Origin: Diprion similis
Lineage: Eukaryota > Arthropoda > Insecta > Hymenoptera > Diprionidae
Assembly: GCF_021155765.1 (NCBI RefSeq)
Contig: NC_060108.1
Coordinates: forward strand, 20,609,025 to 20,673,024
Reading direction: 5' to 3'
Length of the DNA: 64,000 nt
The notes under the pieces were generated by a model. That model was not told where the DNA came from. It did not search any database and saw only the letters and a list, made by a program, of their open reading frames with translations. The translations under genes and the position numbers were made by a program. This document shows, piece after piece, positions 13,967 through 26,340 of this stretch (the stretch's first letter is position 1; every line of letters begins with the position of its first letter).

Positions 13967-16900
13967 ATACACGGCAGGTAATCTATGCTGCTATCTCGTA
14001 GCGCGCGCGTGTCCATCGAGATTCCCATCCGCCGCGTTGCTCGCGAGTCGAGGCCACCTGCCGTCTCCCATTCGATGGTGGGGATCGGGATTCAGAATTC
14101 AGGATTCGGGGGCCCGCGGATTCGGGACACCGCATCCTGGCTGAAACCACCTCCCATCTCCACCGACGAGGGCGGATCTTTGACAATCGCGGGAAGAAAA
14201 CTTGAAGGTCAAAGCGGCGCGACGGATCCTGGAATTGCGCGAATCCTGCACCGGATGCAGCGAATTGATCCAAGGTCTGCGAAACATTGTGAGATCTGTT
14301 AACTGCGCAGGTTTTCTGAACATATCCTGAATCGAAGTAGTACCTGTAATAAGACGCGTTTCGTGAAACTTTTCCGTTTATCTGCAATCGCGATTTTTTC
14401 GAAATTTTTGCAGAAAGTCTATCGCAGAGACGCGCGTACCATGATTATACCGCGTATTATATGTCCTTGAATAATTTATTGAGTAATGGCCCGCGGCTGT
14501 TATGCCAATTGAGGAACAGAGGACGGGGATTTCACTGGTCCATTCACAGTCCGGCTTTGCTATTCAAAGTGGCTTTTATAGCACCGCGGGACGCTCATTT
14601 TTCCCGAGGAGAGATACCTACTCAACTTGCAAATTGGCAGCGAACGCCGCGGGTAAACAGGCGTCCATGAGTGTCCACGTTTCCGCGGGACAAACTCGAT
14701 TGAATTGTATAATAACCTATAAAATATACATGCGAAGCAGCGATCTCGCTGTACTCGTTCGATCGCGCAACAGATTACATTACACCTTTGCGTATATTCC
14801 CGACATACGTTTTACGCGATTCAATTCATTCCATTAACCGCCGGTTTCTCCTGCAAACACGTCGGAGACGTGAATGAAGCGCGGATGTAATATTCGTTGT
14901 AAATATTTATATAAAACGTCGCGACGAAGCGGATGCTGCAAGGTGGTTGTTTTGCCGGGGACGCAACGTTTATGATCTGATTACGGCATGCCAGTCGGCG
15001 AGGCCTTGCCGCTGAGCTTAATATAACTTTTCGCGCTCAGCGACGCCGGCGGCCGCGTTGAAATTCGGAAAACGACCGGACGTGGCCGGATCCCAGCCCG
15101 CGAGTCTGGACCCCAACTTCTCCGACATCTTTTTTCCCGTTTGTAGCACGAGCTAGTGACACGGTCGCTTGGGCTCATTACATTTTTCTCTGCAGCTGAT
15201 TGTCTCGTGCCTCCCCAACGAATCCTCGGTCTAACTTCCCTGCAGCGTCGCGACATCGCGATTACACGGACTACTAGCCGAGGAGAGAATCCTCCGGCGA
15301 TATCTCAGGGCGCGTGCAGGACTCCGCTGGCAAGAACCTCGACGAGGCGGTTGATCTTCGCCCGGTTCCCACAGGCTCCAGTCGACCGCGTCTTCGTCTC
15401 GTCCCCGATCGGATGTGCACTGCGGTTTTGTGGTGCTCCAAATGAGTCGTCGCCGATTCGTGGGCGAACGATTTTACCACTTTTCATTCGCACGACCTTT
15501 GGCGCTCTTTTACTTCTCGTGATTTTTTTACTCCTCCCTTTTTGTCCACAATCTTTTTGGTTTCAGCACCTTCTACTGCCAGATGGCAGAAGCTATGCGG
15601 GAAAATGCGATACTCCGTGCTGGCAGTGTGTTATGTTAATCTTCAGGCGCATGAAAAAGGAAAACGTCTCGAACCCTTCAACGCTGACTGATTGGCGTAT
15701 GTAAATTTTTTAATGACGGATCAGCCCGGCCTGTTGGCAGACGTGTGACGTCATGCTGGGCCCGAATATCGAGGCAGTTTTGATGAATACGAGAAGGTTA
15801 GCTCTTCTCCCCGAGGGCATTAGGCCCACTGCAGGTCCCTGCGACGGGGTCCCGAAGCAGTGAAAGAAGCGCTCATCTATCAATATTATACCCACTCGCC
15901 GTGAGAAGAGCCGAGTGCGAAGGGAGCTGTTTTTATTAATAATTTTCATGAATTTCAATGGAATCGAAAGCGACAAAGTCGAGACGTTCTCTTCGTGGCC
16001 GTTTAAGTTTGGCCAAAGCTGGCACCGATGTTCCCTACGGCCGGAATCGGCCCTGCGGAGGAAAGAGAAAAGAGCTTCGGATCGTAAGACGGGGAATGAA
16101 GTAAGATAATAAGATAATTATTATTTTCAGTTTACGAGACAACGAGCCGTGTAGACAACACTACGGTCCTCGTCTGCGGTAACGCGCTATCGCGAGATCA
16201 GGGCCATTGTGATGCCCCATGGCCATCTTTTATTCCGAACATGAGAGTTATCAGGTCTCATACAACGGCGCTCCTCCTCTGCCGACTTGTGAATATATAT
16301 CATCTCCGATAAAATCGAGTTGCGCGGGTCAAGAATCTCATACCCGGATACTCGTGAACGACCTAACAGAGAGACTTCTTGAAACGACTAGATAAAATAT
16401 CTACTCAGCGCTAACTCGGTCAATTATTCACACCAATTACTCAATACAGTCTCGATTAAACTGATGCAAATCGTAAAGAGACGCGATTGTCCTACTCGCA
16501 TTGAGTCTCTCGACTCGGCGTTGACTGCGGCAGGTGAGATCTGCTCCCCTTATCGTGTCTGATTACATATGTCTTTGAGTTATATTATACATGTATACAC
16601 GCGGTGATCGTTGCTTCTCATCAACTCAAACTTTACATAAATACATATTTCTGTGTCACATACTTCCATCTTATACGCACAATAGGCTGGAATGGTATGA
16701 GGGAATTTTTACGAAGCAAAATACAAGAATTTTATCCATTCAAATGACAGCGGTCGCATACCTAAAGTCTCACATGGGAAGCGGCTGGTCTCCTACTATA
16801 CAAAGCTGGATGCGGCTGATTGTGGTTATTTTGACTCTTCGGTACAAATATTTATCTTCATCCCTCTACGCATTCACACACCACATGTGGTATTAAAACC

Positions 16901-17830
16901 CCCGATCATTTTATTGGTAAAGGCATTAATCTTGATCAGGAAAGTTTGAACGTATAAATTTATTCATGCCGCGTACCTACACACACCGGCTTGGGGTTGA
17001 GTCAATATTTAAATTATTACTATTGACCATTCTTTGATTAATGGCCGGCTTGCGCGAAGCATCGATATACCTTTCTGCGGCCTACGCCACGTTCCTTTCA
17101 ATCTTAAGATGTCCTAAAAATAACGACGCAAGAAAGGAGCTCATCGCGAATTTCCTCTGTCATGCTCGGCTTGTGTGCAATAAAATTTTGAACGGTGATA
17201 AAGATGTGGCCCAGTCTTGCGCGCGTGTTAGTAAATGTGCAGTCGCGGCTGAACAATGCCAAGCGAATGATACGATGAACTTGGTACATGCATACATATA
17301 CGTATACATATAATGCAGCTGCAGAAGAGTATTTATCGCCGACGGTTAAAGCTCTTGGAGACAAAAACGTATCGACGACGAATCCGGCTCCGAAACTGTC
17401 AGCCGTAACAAATTGTGACTCCGGTTGTTGGACGCCCGCCGTTGTTCCGTGATTAATTGTAACGACGTTCGTATGCTAAAAGAGAGCTTTTTCTGTTTTT
17501 CTTTTTTCTCACTTTTTCATTCATTCCTCCTTCCCTTTTTTCCCCACCCCCTCACGTCGGAATATTTGCATGTCAAGGTGGATTGATGCCCGGGCGTTCG
17601 GTATATCGAGAAGAAATGCATCTGAATACTCTACCGCGGTCACGAAAACGAGTCCAGAAGCGGACTCGGCGCTACTTTAACTTTCAAATATCCTCTGCCA
17701 TGCCGGTCCGACTCCGATTGAACGTCACCTGAATATCGAGTCCGCGGCACGTCGGATGCAGGAATCGATCCTGCGGCGTATAATAAACGTGCATTCATGA
17801 AAATCAAACGCGCCCGTGAACAGCGCAAAT

Positions 17831-17870
17831 CCCCCTCCTCCTCCTCCTCCTCCTCCTTCTCCTCCGCCCC
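17831..17870. repeat. (CTC)n trinucleotide microsatellite
   Basis: About ten CTC units with one CTT interruption. On the minus strand it would read as poly-Glu in an otherwise featureless frame. Confidence 0.85.
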
Positions 17871-19335
17871 TTCGTCCACCTTCTGCTGGTATTTTTTGAA
17901 CCTCAGTCTCTTATCCGATATCGAAGAGAGGTTGTAATGCATTCGAATTCCGCATAAAGATATTCCGGAAGTAGATTGCGCCGCGCGTCTCGAAGGTCTC
18001 AGATTTTTCCATCGGCGCGAGCCGTCGAATGTCGCTGCAGCTATCCTTATTGTCAGTAGACAAGACACCGATACGGACAATAGTAAGACATAATTTAATC
18101 GCTCCTTTTTTTCGTCCTCTTCCCCGCTTCGCGTTCCTTCTGTGAAATGTCAGAGATACATGGCGTGGCGGTCGCGTTTGCCCGCGTCAACATAACTCGG
18201 AAAGAAGAATTGAACGAACGGTTATATGTGGGGAGTCTTCGAAGTCTGGGACGAAGGACGTGCCTGTCCAACTGCCCGACCATGCCACGGCGAGACTGAA
18301 GAAGCTGGTATCCACCGTGCGGCAAGAACTCGGAGGGATATTTCATCACGACGAACATCTGCATATTGCTATATCAACTCGAAGAAACGTCGAATGGTCC
18401 ACGGGGGCATAAAGCATCCAAGGAAACATCGTAAACCATGTGATATCATCTTTCAACGGTGGTAGACCCGCGCGCTTTCGAACTTCGGCTTTGTCTCCGT
18501 ATCCAGCATTCGCTTCCTCAGACTAAGCCGGGTACCTCATACTTTGTAGGTATCCTATCGTTCCTCAGGACCCTCCCGAATACCCATACCGAAAATATTT
18601 TCAGGAGCAGAATTTGCGACTCGCCCCCAGCCTCTATGGTCCCGGGTGACAAGGATGCGACTCCACCAAATATTAATTGGCCAGATACCCGCAAGGTATT
18701 GTCAGAATCTGTTTTATTTCATTTCCCTGAATCCATCTCGCGGATCGAAATAAGGGTGTGCAATCGGCTGTAGCCGTAGACCATTGCAGCCAGTAGTTGC
18801 CACAAGTCAGGTCACGCAGTGTTTCAGGCTAGCTTCCTGCAGTCAAGAACTAAGGTATAAAGTGCGCTAGAATTCGAGGGAACGAGGACCGTTTCACAAG
18901 CATTACACCTACTGGAGCGGAACCGTGATGTTTGTAGAGGGACCTTGTGAAGTGTTCCGGCGCAACTCCATGCATCCAGGCACTCTATCGATGATGCGTA
19001 CCGGCGGAACCTCGTAAAACACCGTAATTTTTGAATGAATGCTTCGTTTTCCGTGGGCTTAGACGAGAGGGATAGGATGTGTGTATACACTATATATGTA
19101 TACATACGTGTAGGAAGGTACCGTTTTCGTTGTTAACCCCGCGCGTCTGCGGAGGCGCCTCAATATTCTTACGAACGTTCCTCGGTCCCTTCGAACGAAA
19201 GCATCTTTGTCTGCCCCCCAGCAATAACGAGTTTCGTGGCGGCTTGACACGACTGGGTTTCGACTCGGGTTGTGCTGAAGATAGCCGGGCCCATAGTGGT
19301 TTTTGGGCGTGTGTACCGTCTACCCACCTACCTAT

Positions 19336-19338
<3 letters not shown>

Positions 19339-19384
<46 letters not shown>

Positions 19385-19412
19385 AAATGGGAGGGAGAGA
19401 GAGAGAGAGAGC
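19339..19412. repeat. (GA)n microsatellite
   Basis: About 21 uninterrupted GA dinucleotides (19339-19380), a short break (AAGAAAATGGGAGG), then a further GA run to 19412. The Arg-Glu repeat frames here are artefacts of the repeat. Confidence 0.95.
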
Positions 19413-22400
19413 GCGTTACACCGCCATACACCTGCCTACGCGCGAGGGGGCAGTTTCGGTAATAACATATGAAAATAAATACACAAACTCGCGGTGTAAC
19501 TGCAGAGGTAACATTATACGGACATAAGGTCTAGCTGAAAAGTGACTTTTTGTCGCTGGGTTATTACGCCCCGGGTTATCTGGTGCCCAGCTAGCCTGCA
19601 ATGGGTTGCGGTCCGGCAGTAGGCGAGATCCCCGGCTCGAGCTATCATCGAAGCGTAACTTTTTAATACGGGGCAAGATTCTAGAATGTAATACACGCAC
19701 GGGGCCCGCTATTAACAAATGCCTTACGTCTAAGTGCGCCGCGCGGTGCCCCGCGGGCGAATCAATTTAGAATCAATCTTGTAACCGCGGTCGAAAACTC
19801 TCCGCGGCTCCGCACCATGACTCGGAGAATCCCCTGCCAGTGTATACGATCAAGGATCGAGGATGACCGCTCCGGGCACAACAGATTAGTTTATTTCTAT
19901 TCTATCCTTTCCGCCGAGTAGCTCGGATTGCTGTCTGCGCTCTGGGATCGTCATCCTGCACGAAATCCTCGACGAAATCGTCTCGCGTTTCAAAATCCAA
20001 GTCGATTAGGAACTAGAAAAACTTCGAAATTCCCGAATCCAGGATTCATTCGGGTCCGATGCGGCTTAACAAATCAAACCGTGAACCCACCCCTTTCACA
20101 TTTCGTTCACTGAGGAAGGGTGAAAAATACCACCGCAGTGGGGTGGAGGATCGATCGGTGTGCAAGGGCACGACGAAAAGGACCGGGATACAGCACTTCA
20201 TTGAATGAATAGAGGACGAGATCCTGGTCCCTTCGGAGTGTTTTACTATCCTGTTGCCCGATCCCCTGAGAGTTTAATTATGCCCGGCATATTTACACCT
20301 ATTTCTCTTTAGCGTTGACACGGGCTTGAATTTTTCCGGCGATTGAATTGCCGATAAGACGTTGTACCGGTCGACACCGCGCGAACTTAAAATTACTTAT
20401 ATTTCTTTGAAGGAGTCCGAACGACGTGAGCAGACCGCTGGTCAAACGGAACATCGGAAACCAATTAAAGAAAACAAATAAGCTTAGGTCTGGACGGCCA
20501 AGCTGTTCGCTGCCTGAATCGGATGCTCCCTATATGCGCAGAGGGTGGGGGCGTTGTTAAATTCGGTTCGTGGAACACCACGGTATTCTCTTCGGTCTAA
20601 CGATATCCAGCTCTTCAATTAAAACTCGGAATTTAAACGCTCTCCTCGGTTCTAGTATTGATTTTCGATGTATCGGATTCAACGCGGACTTCTTTCATCC
20701 TGGGATCCAAGGCCCGACGACTGAGAAGATCTTTTCCTCCGGCGATGTCGAAGCTTTACCTGATCTGTGGTGGTCTGGAAGTAAGAATACGAGAATGCAA
20801 CGGACTGCACTGAAATCATACACCATCCAGTACCTACGCGTAACACGAACTTGAGATGACATTTATACGTCCGTTAAAGATTTTCGTCAGACCGCGAAAC
20901 TGAACGAATAGCGTGAAGAATCGAACGAGAAGCATTGCGGAGAGCCTGAATCATCATCTCCTTGACAATGAAATTCCTGGGTAATATTATCTTGTGGGAA
21001 ATACGGCGGGTACGTGTATGCAATACGGCAGGAGTATCGGGGAGATGTCGAACGTCCTTTCGAGGCTGTCGGCTATTGTATGTTGTCCAGACGTTCGCGC
21101 GAGACAAAGTGGTGGGAACGGGAATCGTGCTGGAATCCACTGCAACGCCCATTGTTTCAATCGGCTGCATATTACAATAGGTATGGGTATGAGAAGACGG
21201 TGATGAGGTGACGAAATATAGCCGAACAATCAACAACCTATACCGTGCTGCACGTCAACCATCGCGAGATTGCTTCAGAGCTTAGGCAGCGTTCATACTG
21301 CGCCTTAATATTAAGAATACGTATGGAAGGTGTGCGATCAACGGTTAATTCCAAGGTTCATTCGATCTAATCTTGTCTCAAAAACAAACCAAATTCAACA
21401 CTTTCACACGTAACATTAAATTAAAGCAATCCAAGTAACGATTGTGGAGCATTAGACAGTTGTAGAATAAAGTGTATGTAACAAATTTTTACACCTGTGA
21501 TGCATCAAATGTAGAGCTTATGCTGTTCCTTCTTGTCACAATGCTTCGAATTATTTTCATTTGCATTCCGCTCAGCACGTACACGACACTCCCTGAAACG
21601 TGATTTCGATTTCTTTACCGCCTGAGATATTCTGATCGCTGACTCATTTGATAAGTAACTACTTGTAAACTCTGAGTCGAGCTGACGTAACGGACCGTAA
21701 GATTGACAGAATATCTTATCGTAAGAGTAACTCAAGGTTTGTTACCCGCGCAACACGTGATTCGATCAGTATTACATAATCACGTATTGGCCAGAATTTG
21801 TCCATCGTGGATTCAACCGGTGCAGAAGATGTGAAGGACAAGGGAAACGGGATGTTTGGACAAGATTCCTCGGAACATAACCAGGAATGAGGAAATAAAA
21901 ACAACTTGTACCACTTTGGCTCTCCGGCTCTCGCGTTAGCTTGAATAGGATGTGATGGAAGCGCGTGGTGCAGGCGGCGTCCGTCCTCCCGAAAGGATTC
22001 TAATTCGAAAGTCACACGTGGCGAGCGGCATGGCACACGTGAACATCCGACCTCGGAGTCGCCCTCCGCCTACATCTTTACCCTAATATTCTCCAAGTTT
22101 CTGGGAACCCTGCCAGACCCCAGGAACCTCCCACCCAGTATGCGTATGCAGGCCTAACGTTTTCCCGCCGCGAGTTTCCCTCGGGACTTAATTAGCCCTA
22201 ATTTACAGCGGAACGTTGCCCTCCGGCCCCGGAGACCAGGGCCTCTTCAGCGTGCGTTAACGCGAGTGTTTATCCACGTGGTGAGATGCGAGGAGGCGAG
22301 TGAAGATGTCTAATAATCTCGAACCGGAGCGGAGTGACGAATAAAAGTGTACGTAGGTGCTTGAAGTGGAGACGGAGAAAACAACACCGAACGATCGCTC

Positions 22401-22726
22401 CGCTATTCGCTCGCTCCGCGCCGAGACGAGAGACATTCTATCACTTTTCACTCCATGAAGAACAATTCCTGGCTTGGGCAGGCAAAAGACGAAGGCCGAG
22501 TGGCGGACCCAGAGAGAGCACTCAAATGCGAGGACAACAATGGACCCTCAACGTCCTCTCGTGATTCAATATGCATCTGATGGACGTGAAGAGAGATACC
22601 CCAAGCCTTTCTACTACGGTACCCTCCGCCGAACTACCGCGAAGACGTGGAAGGTCGGTTTACGTCTTCTCTCAATAAGCGATCACCTGCCTCGATGTGC
22701 TGGCGTATCGTGAGACATTGAGAAAT

Positions 22727-22775
22727 CACTCTCTGCTTTCTCCCTCTCTCTCTCTTTCTCTCTCTTTCTATTTCT
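22727..22775. repeat. (CT)n-rich microsatellite
   Basis: Imperfect CT dinucleotide run with TTT and CCC interruptions. Confidence 0.8.
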
Positions 22776-24999
22776 ACCTCTTATTCCATCGTGGAAAAGG
22801 TCACAGGCTAACCACGTCCGGGCATCACCTCATCGGGAGAAACTCACGTCTACGGTTTTAGGATGACCATATTTGAACCTCGGATATCTAGTCGCCCGAT
22901 GATATGTCTCAGGTCCACGGTTGATGTCTCAAACTCTATTTCACGCTTACGGGTTTGAAGTCGATCTCGGTGACCTGTTCTTTAATAATCTTCAAGTATT
23001 GTGGAAAAAACCTTCTCAAACAAACTGGAGACACGTGTTTTCGAAACGAAACGTCATAAACGTTGCGTCGAAATCATGTTGCTGGCGTTTCTCCGGCAGA
23101 ATGAGGTGATTAGCCAAGAATCGGTAACAACAAGAGGACGAATGACAGTGAGCTGGTACTGCAGCTTATTTCTAATACCAGAAAAGTAGTCGGCTAACAG
23201 GGTGAAGATGCAACATGGCACAGCAGACAGCGAACGCGGTTATAATTCGCAAGCTAGTTGTACCGTCTACTAATGTCAACGACTCCGGACACGCATTCGC
23301 GGAGGATACAGGATGCCATGTCGCACCTTGGAGCGCGTGATCCGCTCATTAGAAGCGAGGCTTGTCGCAGTTGCCCACGTGTGTTAAGAGTTAATACAGA
23401 AGCCGCGAGTAAGCGGAGAGCCGTGATCCGCCCACGCGGATAAAGCGCTTATACACAGCTATATATACACACATATGTATATATTTAATTCAAATCCATC
23501 GTAGCGGGTCCGAGGATCCGCTCGACGGTACGGACACGGAGCTATACGCCAGCTTCCCTCCCACAACCCGACTACCAATAAATTCCTCTCGGCTAGAACT
23601 ACCCGCGCCTTTTTCACGGGATCTTAATCCTTATCTACGGTAGCGCGGGGCCCACGGATGTGAGCTTTCGGTTTATAGGACCCAATAAAAGTCCCCGTAC
23701 CAGTTGCCAGAAACTAATTCCAATCTCACCATTGTGCACCGCGGATGGCGGCGCTAAGTATGAAGGGGCAACGCGAACGCGGTGGACCTTTGACGGGGGT
23801 ACGTGAGTTGGCGGAAGGGGGAGGGGGTGAAGGAGAGACGGAATTATAAATGCACGGTTCGTTGATAGAAAGGTTGATATAACCACAACGCAGCCATTGT
23901 CGCTCGGCGTCTCGGTCGCCTGTCCGTCCAGACGTCTCGCTCTCGCGGAGGAGGCAACTGAGATACGAACCCAAAGAACCGTGCTCGATGCATACAGATA
24001 AAAGAGCCAGCCGTCAATTGACGCGGAGTGTCCTTTTGTCCGAGAGACGCTGCCAGCAGACTGGTGCCATCCTCGAGTCAATGTCAACCGCGCCCGTCCC
24101 GGGCGTGTCAGAATGTCAATTATCAGTTTGTGTACCTCGTTCGAGAATGTCCTACCTGTGTAGGATACATCCATGTAGATGCATACATACTTCTATATGT
24201 GCATATACCACTGCGCGTAATGCGGTAGCGGCCAAAAATATATGGAGTCAAGGAACGCTCTGAGAGCAATTGTGTAATTTTAACTTGTTTTTCAACCTAT
24301 CGAAAGGTTTCAACATCTCCTTATTCCAACGGTGTGGAGACACGTTTAGCGCTAGTCCGCGCACAATTGGTCAAAGTTTACTCTTCAAGTTGATAGGCGT
24401 AGAAGAAGTAGCCTCGAGAGGGCAATATTCATGTACCTATACCAAATCCCTAATTCAGGAAACGCTTTCAAAATATTTGACAAAAAATCCACTCAGCTGC
24501 AAGGGTAAGTTATAGGTACTATTGCTGCTTATCCACTCGGTCTGCAGTTAATTATTATTAATAGTAAGCAAATGAAGAGCAGCAGCAGCCACTTGAGTGG
24601 ATACATAATTAGGCGTGTGGTACAGTTCGATAGGTTAAAACAAGCCGGTATAGTCGCCGAAAGAGCATAAATCCCCATTTACAATGCAGTCAGAAGCCCC
24701 GGGGGCACACGTGTCCGCGGGTGACTGAAGTTCGCCGCAAGCCTCGTCCCTGCCAATGAATGGAACTCTTTGACTGACGGACGGAGGCCGCGTTATGCTC
24801 CGTCTGCCAGGCTGAAGTCTGTTTCCTGTTTTTGGCTGTGCCTCTTTTTTTATCGAGCTGGCACAGAAAGCCAATACGAAGTGTTATTAACGAGGTTCGG
24901 TCGTGCCACCAGCAGCGGCCTGAATGCATCGCCAGTCGAGAGTTTATATAACTATATGTATTTTTTCTCCTAGCCCCAGCTCACATCCCTCTACTCGAC

Positions 25000-25090
25000 G
25001 TTTTTCTTCTCCTTTTTTTTTCGTACTCTTTTTCTTCTTCTTCTTCGTTTTTTGCCTCTTATTTTCTTCCTCTTCTCTTTTTCTTTACCA
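25000..25090. repeat. Long pyrimidine tract (TTC/TCT-rich)
   Basis: About 90 bases almost entirely of T and C on the + strand, including TTCTTCTTCTTC and TTTTCTTCCTCTTCTC runs. Simple sequence. Confidence 0.75.
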
Positions 25091-25929
25091 CTCGCTACAG
25101 TAGATATCCTCGATGACGCGATTCTCACTTCCACTGCACTGTACTCACACATCTTTTATTCATCTCACGAGAGCCTCTTTGACTTTGGCTCCTCGCTTCG
25201 CACTCTGGCTTCTGTTTTACGCCCGCGCTCGCCCACGTTAAACTTCCGGTACTTGGAATCCTCAAAAGTTGCAAGGGCCGTTTATTTATCGCGATTTCCT
25301 GTCTGCGATCTGCTTCCACTTTTTCTACCTGCCTGACACCCTCGCGTCAAACTCCACGACGTCTTACAGCTTGTCGGTGCGGGAGTTACGTCGATCATCG
25401 TTCAACCTACCATCCCATAAACACGAAAAATAGATAAGAGTAGAATATTTTTTACACTAAATCCGGAGATATTATTTCCACAAGACAGAGAACAACTAGG
25501 AGTGATTTTTCCTCCCGTGAGCAAAGTGAAGGGGCGATTTCAAAAAACTGCTCCATGCCATTCGACTTCAAGACCTCCGGTGGTAATTACAATCTTAGAA
25601 GAAAACCAAACGACAACAGTCGATTAAAGGATGGCATGCAGACTTGCCCCTCCAGTTGCTGTCGTTGACGTATACACGCGGCATTTAGTGAAAGAAGCAT
25701 CTAATCGAAGGGGTGGTCCAATTCTCAAGTGACATCAGGATCGGCAACGTGCGAGGAGAAGCGGCATGAACTGGCATTAACGAGGCGTTGACGAACAAAA
25801 GTTAATGGGGGTAGAGTGACAAGGGAAAGCCTCGACAAGTACGAAGACGCGAAGGATATGGAGGACTCGATCGCGGGGTTCACACGCACGCGTTCCGGTT
25901 TCTCTTGTAGAGTATAATAAGGAATGCCG

Positions 25930-26340
25930 TCAAAGATGTCTCCACGGCGCAGAGGGCGAGATCACCGCCAGGTGCAGCCGCGGCGCTCGCGTCTCGACGG
26001 CCGAACGATTTTGGCAAAATCGGTTTCTTTTGCTTCGAGAGCGGCGATCGGATTGATGCGACTGACCGCCGACTGCCGAGGACAAAAACATGGCGGCACG
26101 CCGGCAATTAGCACCGGACACGACCCGCGCATTCCATCAGTCTCCGGTGGCCTCCGCGAAGGTCCAGTCCGGTCAGGAAACCGCGACACTCATGGCGGCC
26201 CGGCAACCGGTAGGCACAACAGATCGACGAATCGCATTTCTCGATTGAAAAACCGATCGCGGGGGTAAACGTTTCGACCAAAGCTCCTTCGCTCCGTCGC
26301 CGATTTCGTTCCAGTTGACCGCGGAAGCGGAACAGCTGTT
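25930..26340. promoter_or_regulatory. CpG-dense patch with two ATGGCGGC motifs
   Basis: About 400 bp is visibly denser in CpG than its surroundings. It contains two copies of ATGGCGGC (26090-26097 and 26192-26199), which matches the core of PHO/YY1-type sites. Could be a regulatory element or an unannotated promoter; there is no associated coding exon. Confidence 0.25.

Larger units (their letters stand above)
9501..19338. other. Gene-free, GC-richer region (part 2)
   Basis: No gene is supported. The longest open frame (15156-15704, + strand, 182 codons) overlaps open frames on the opposite strand and has no recognisable domain. Simple repeats lie at 13922-13966 and 17831-17870, with a purine-rich tract at about 13700-13970. 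Confidence 0.5.

Noticed and set aside
15620-15630. TGGCAGTGTG, like the start of miR-34
   Set aside because: Similarity ends after 10 bases and no hairpin was seen.
15156-15704. 182-codon open frame on the + strand
   Set aside because: No domain or repeat pattern, overlapped by open frames on the other strand; expected by chance in GC-richer DNA.
19079-19462. Frames encoding long Arg-Glu or Ser-Leu runs
   Set aside because: They are translations of the (GA)n microsatellite.
23635-24174. 179-codon open frame on the minus strand
   Set aside because: No recognisable family, low-complexity proline stretch, overlapping frames; no paired splice sites or leader.
25517-25527. GTGAGCAAAGT, the 5' end of the insect miR-87 sequence
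   Set aside because: The match stops after 11 bases and no hairpin is evident around it; chance match.
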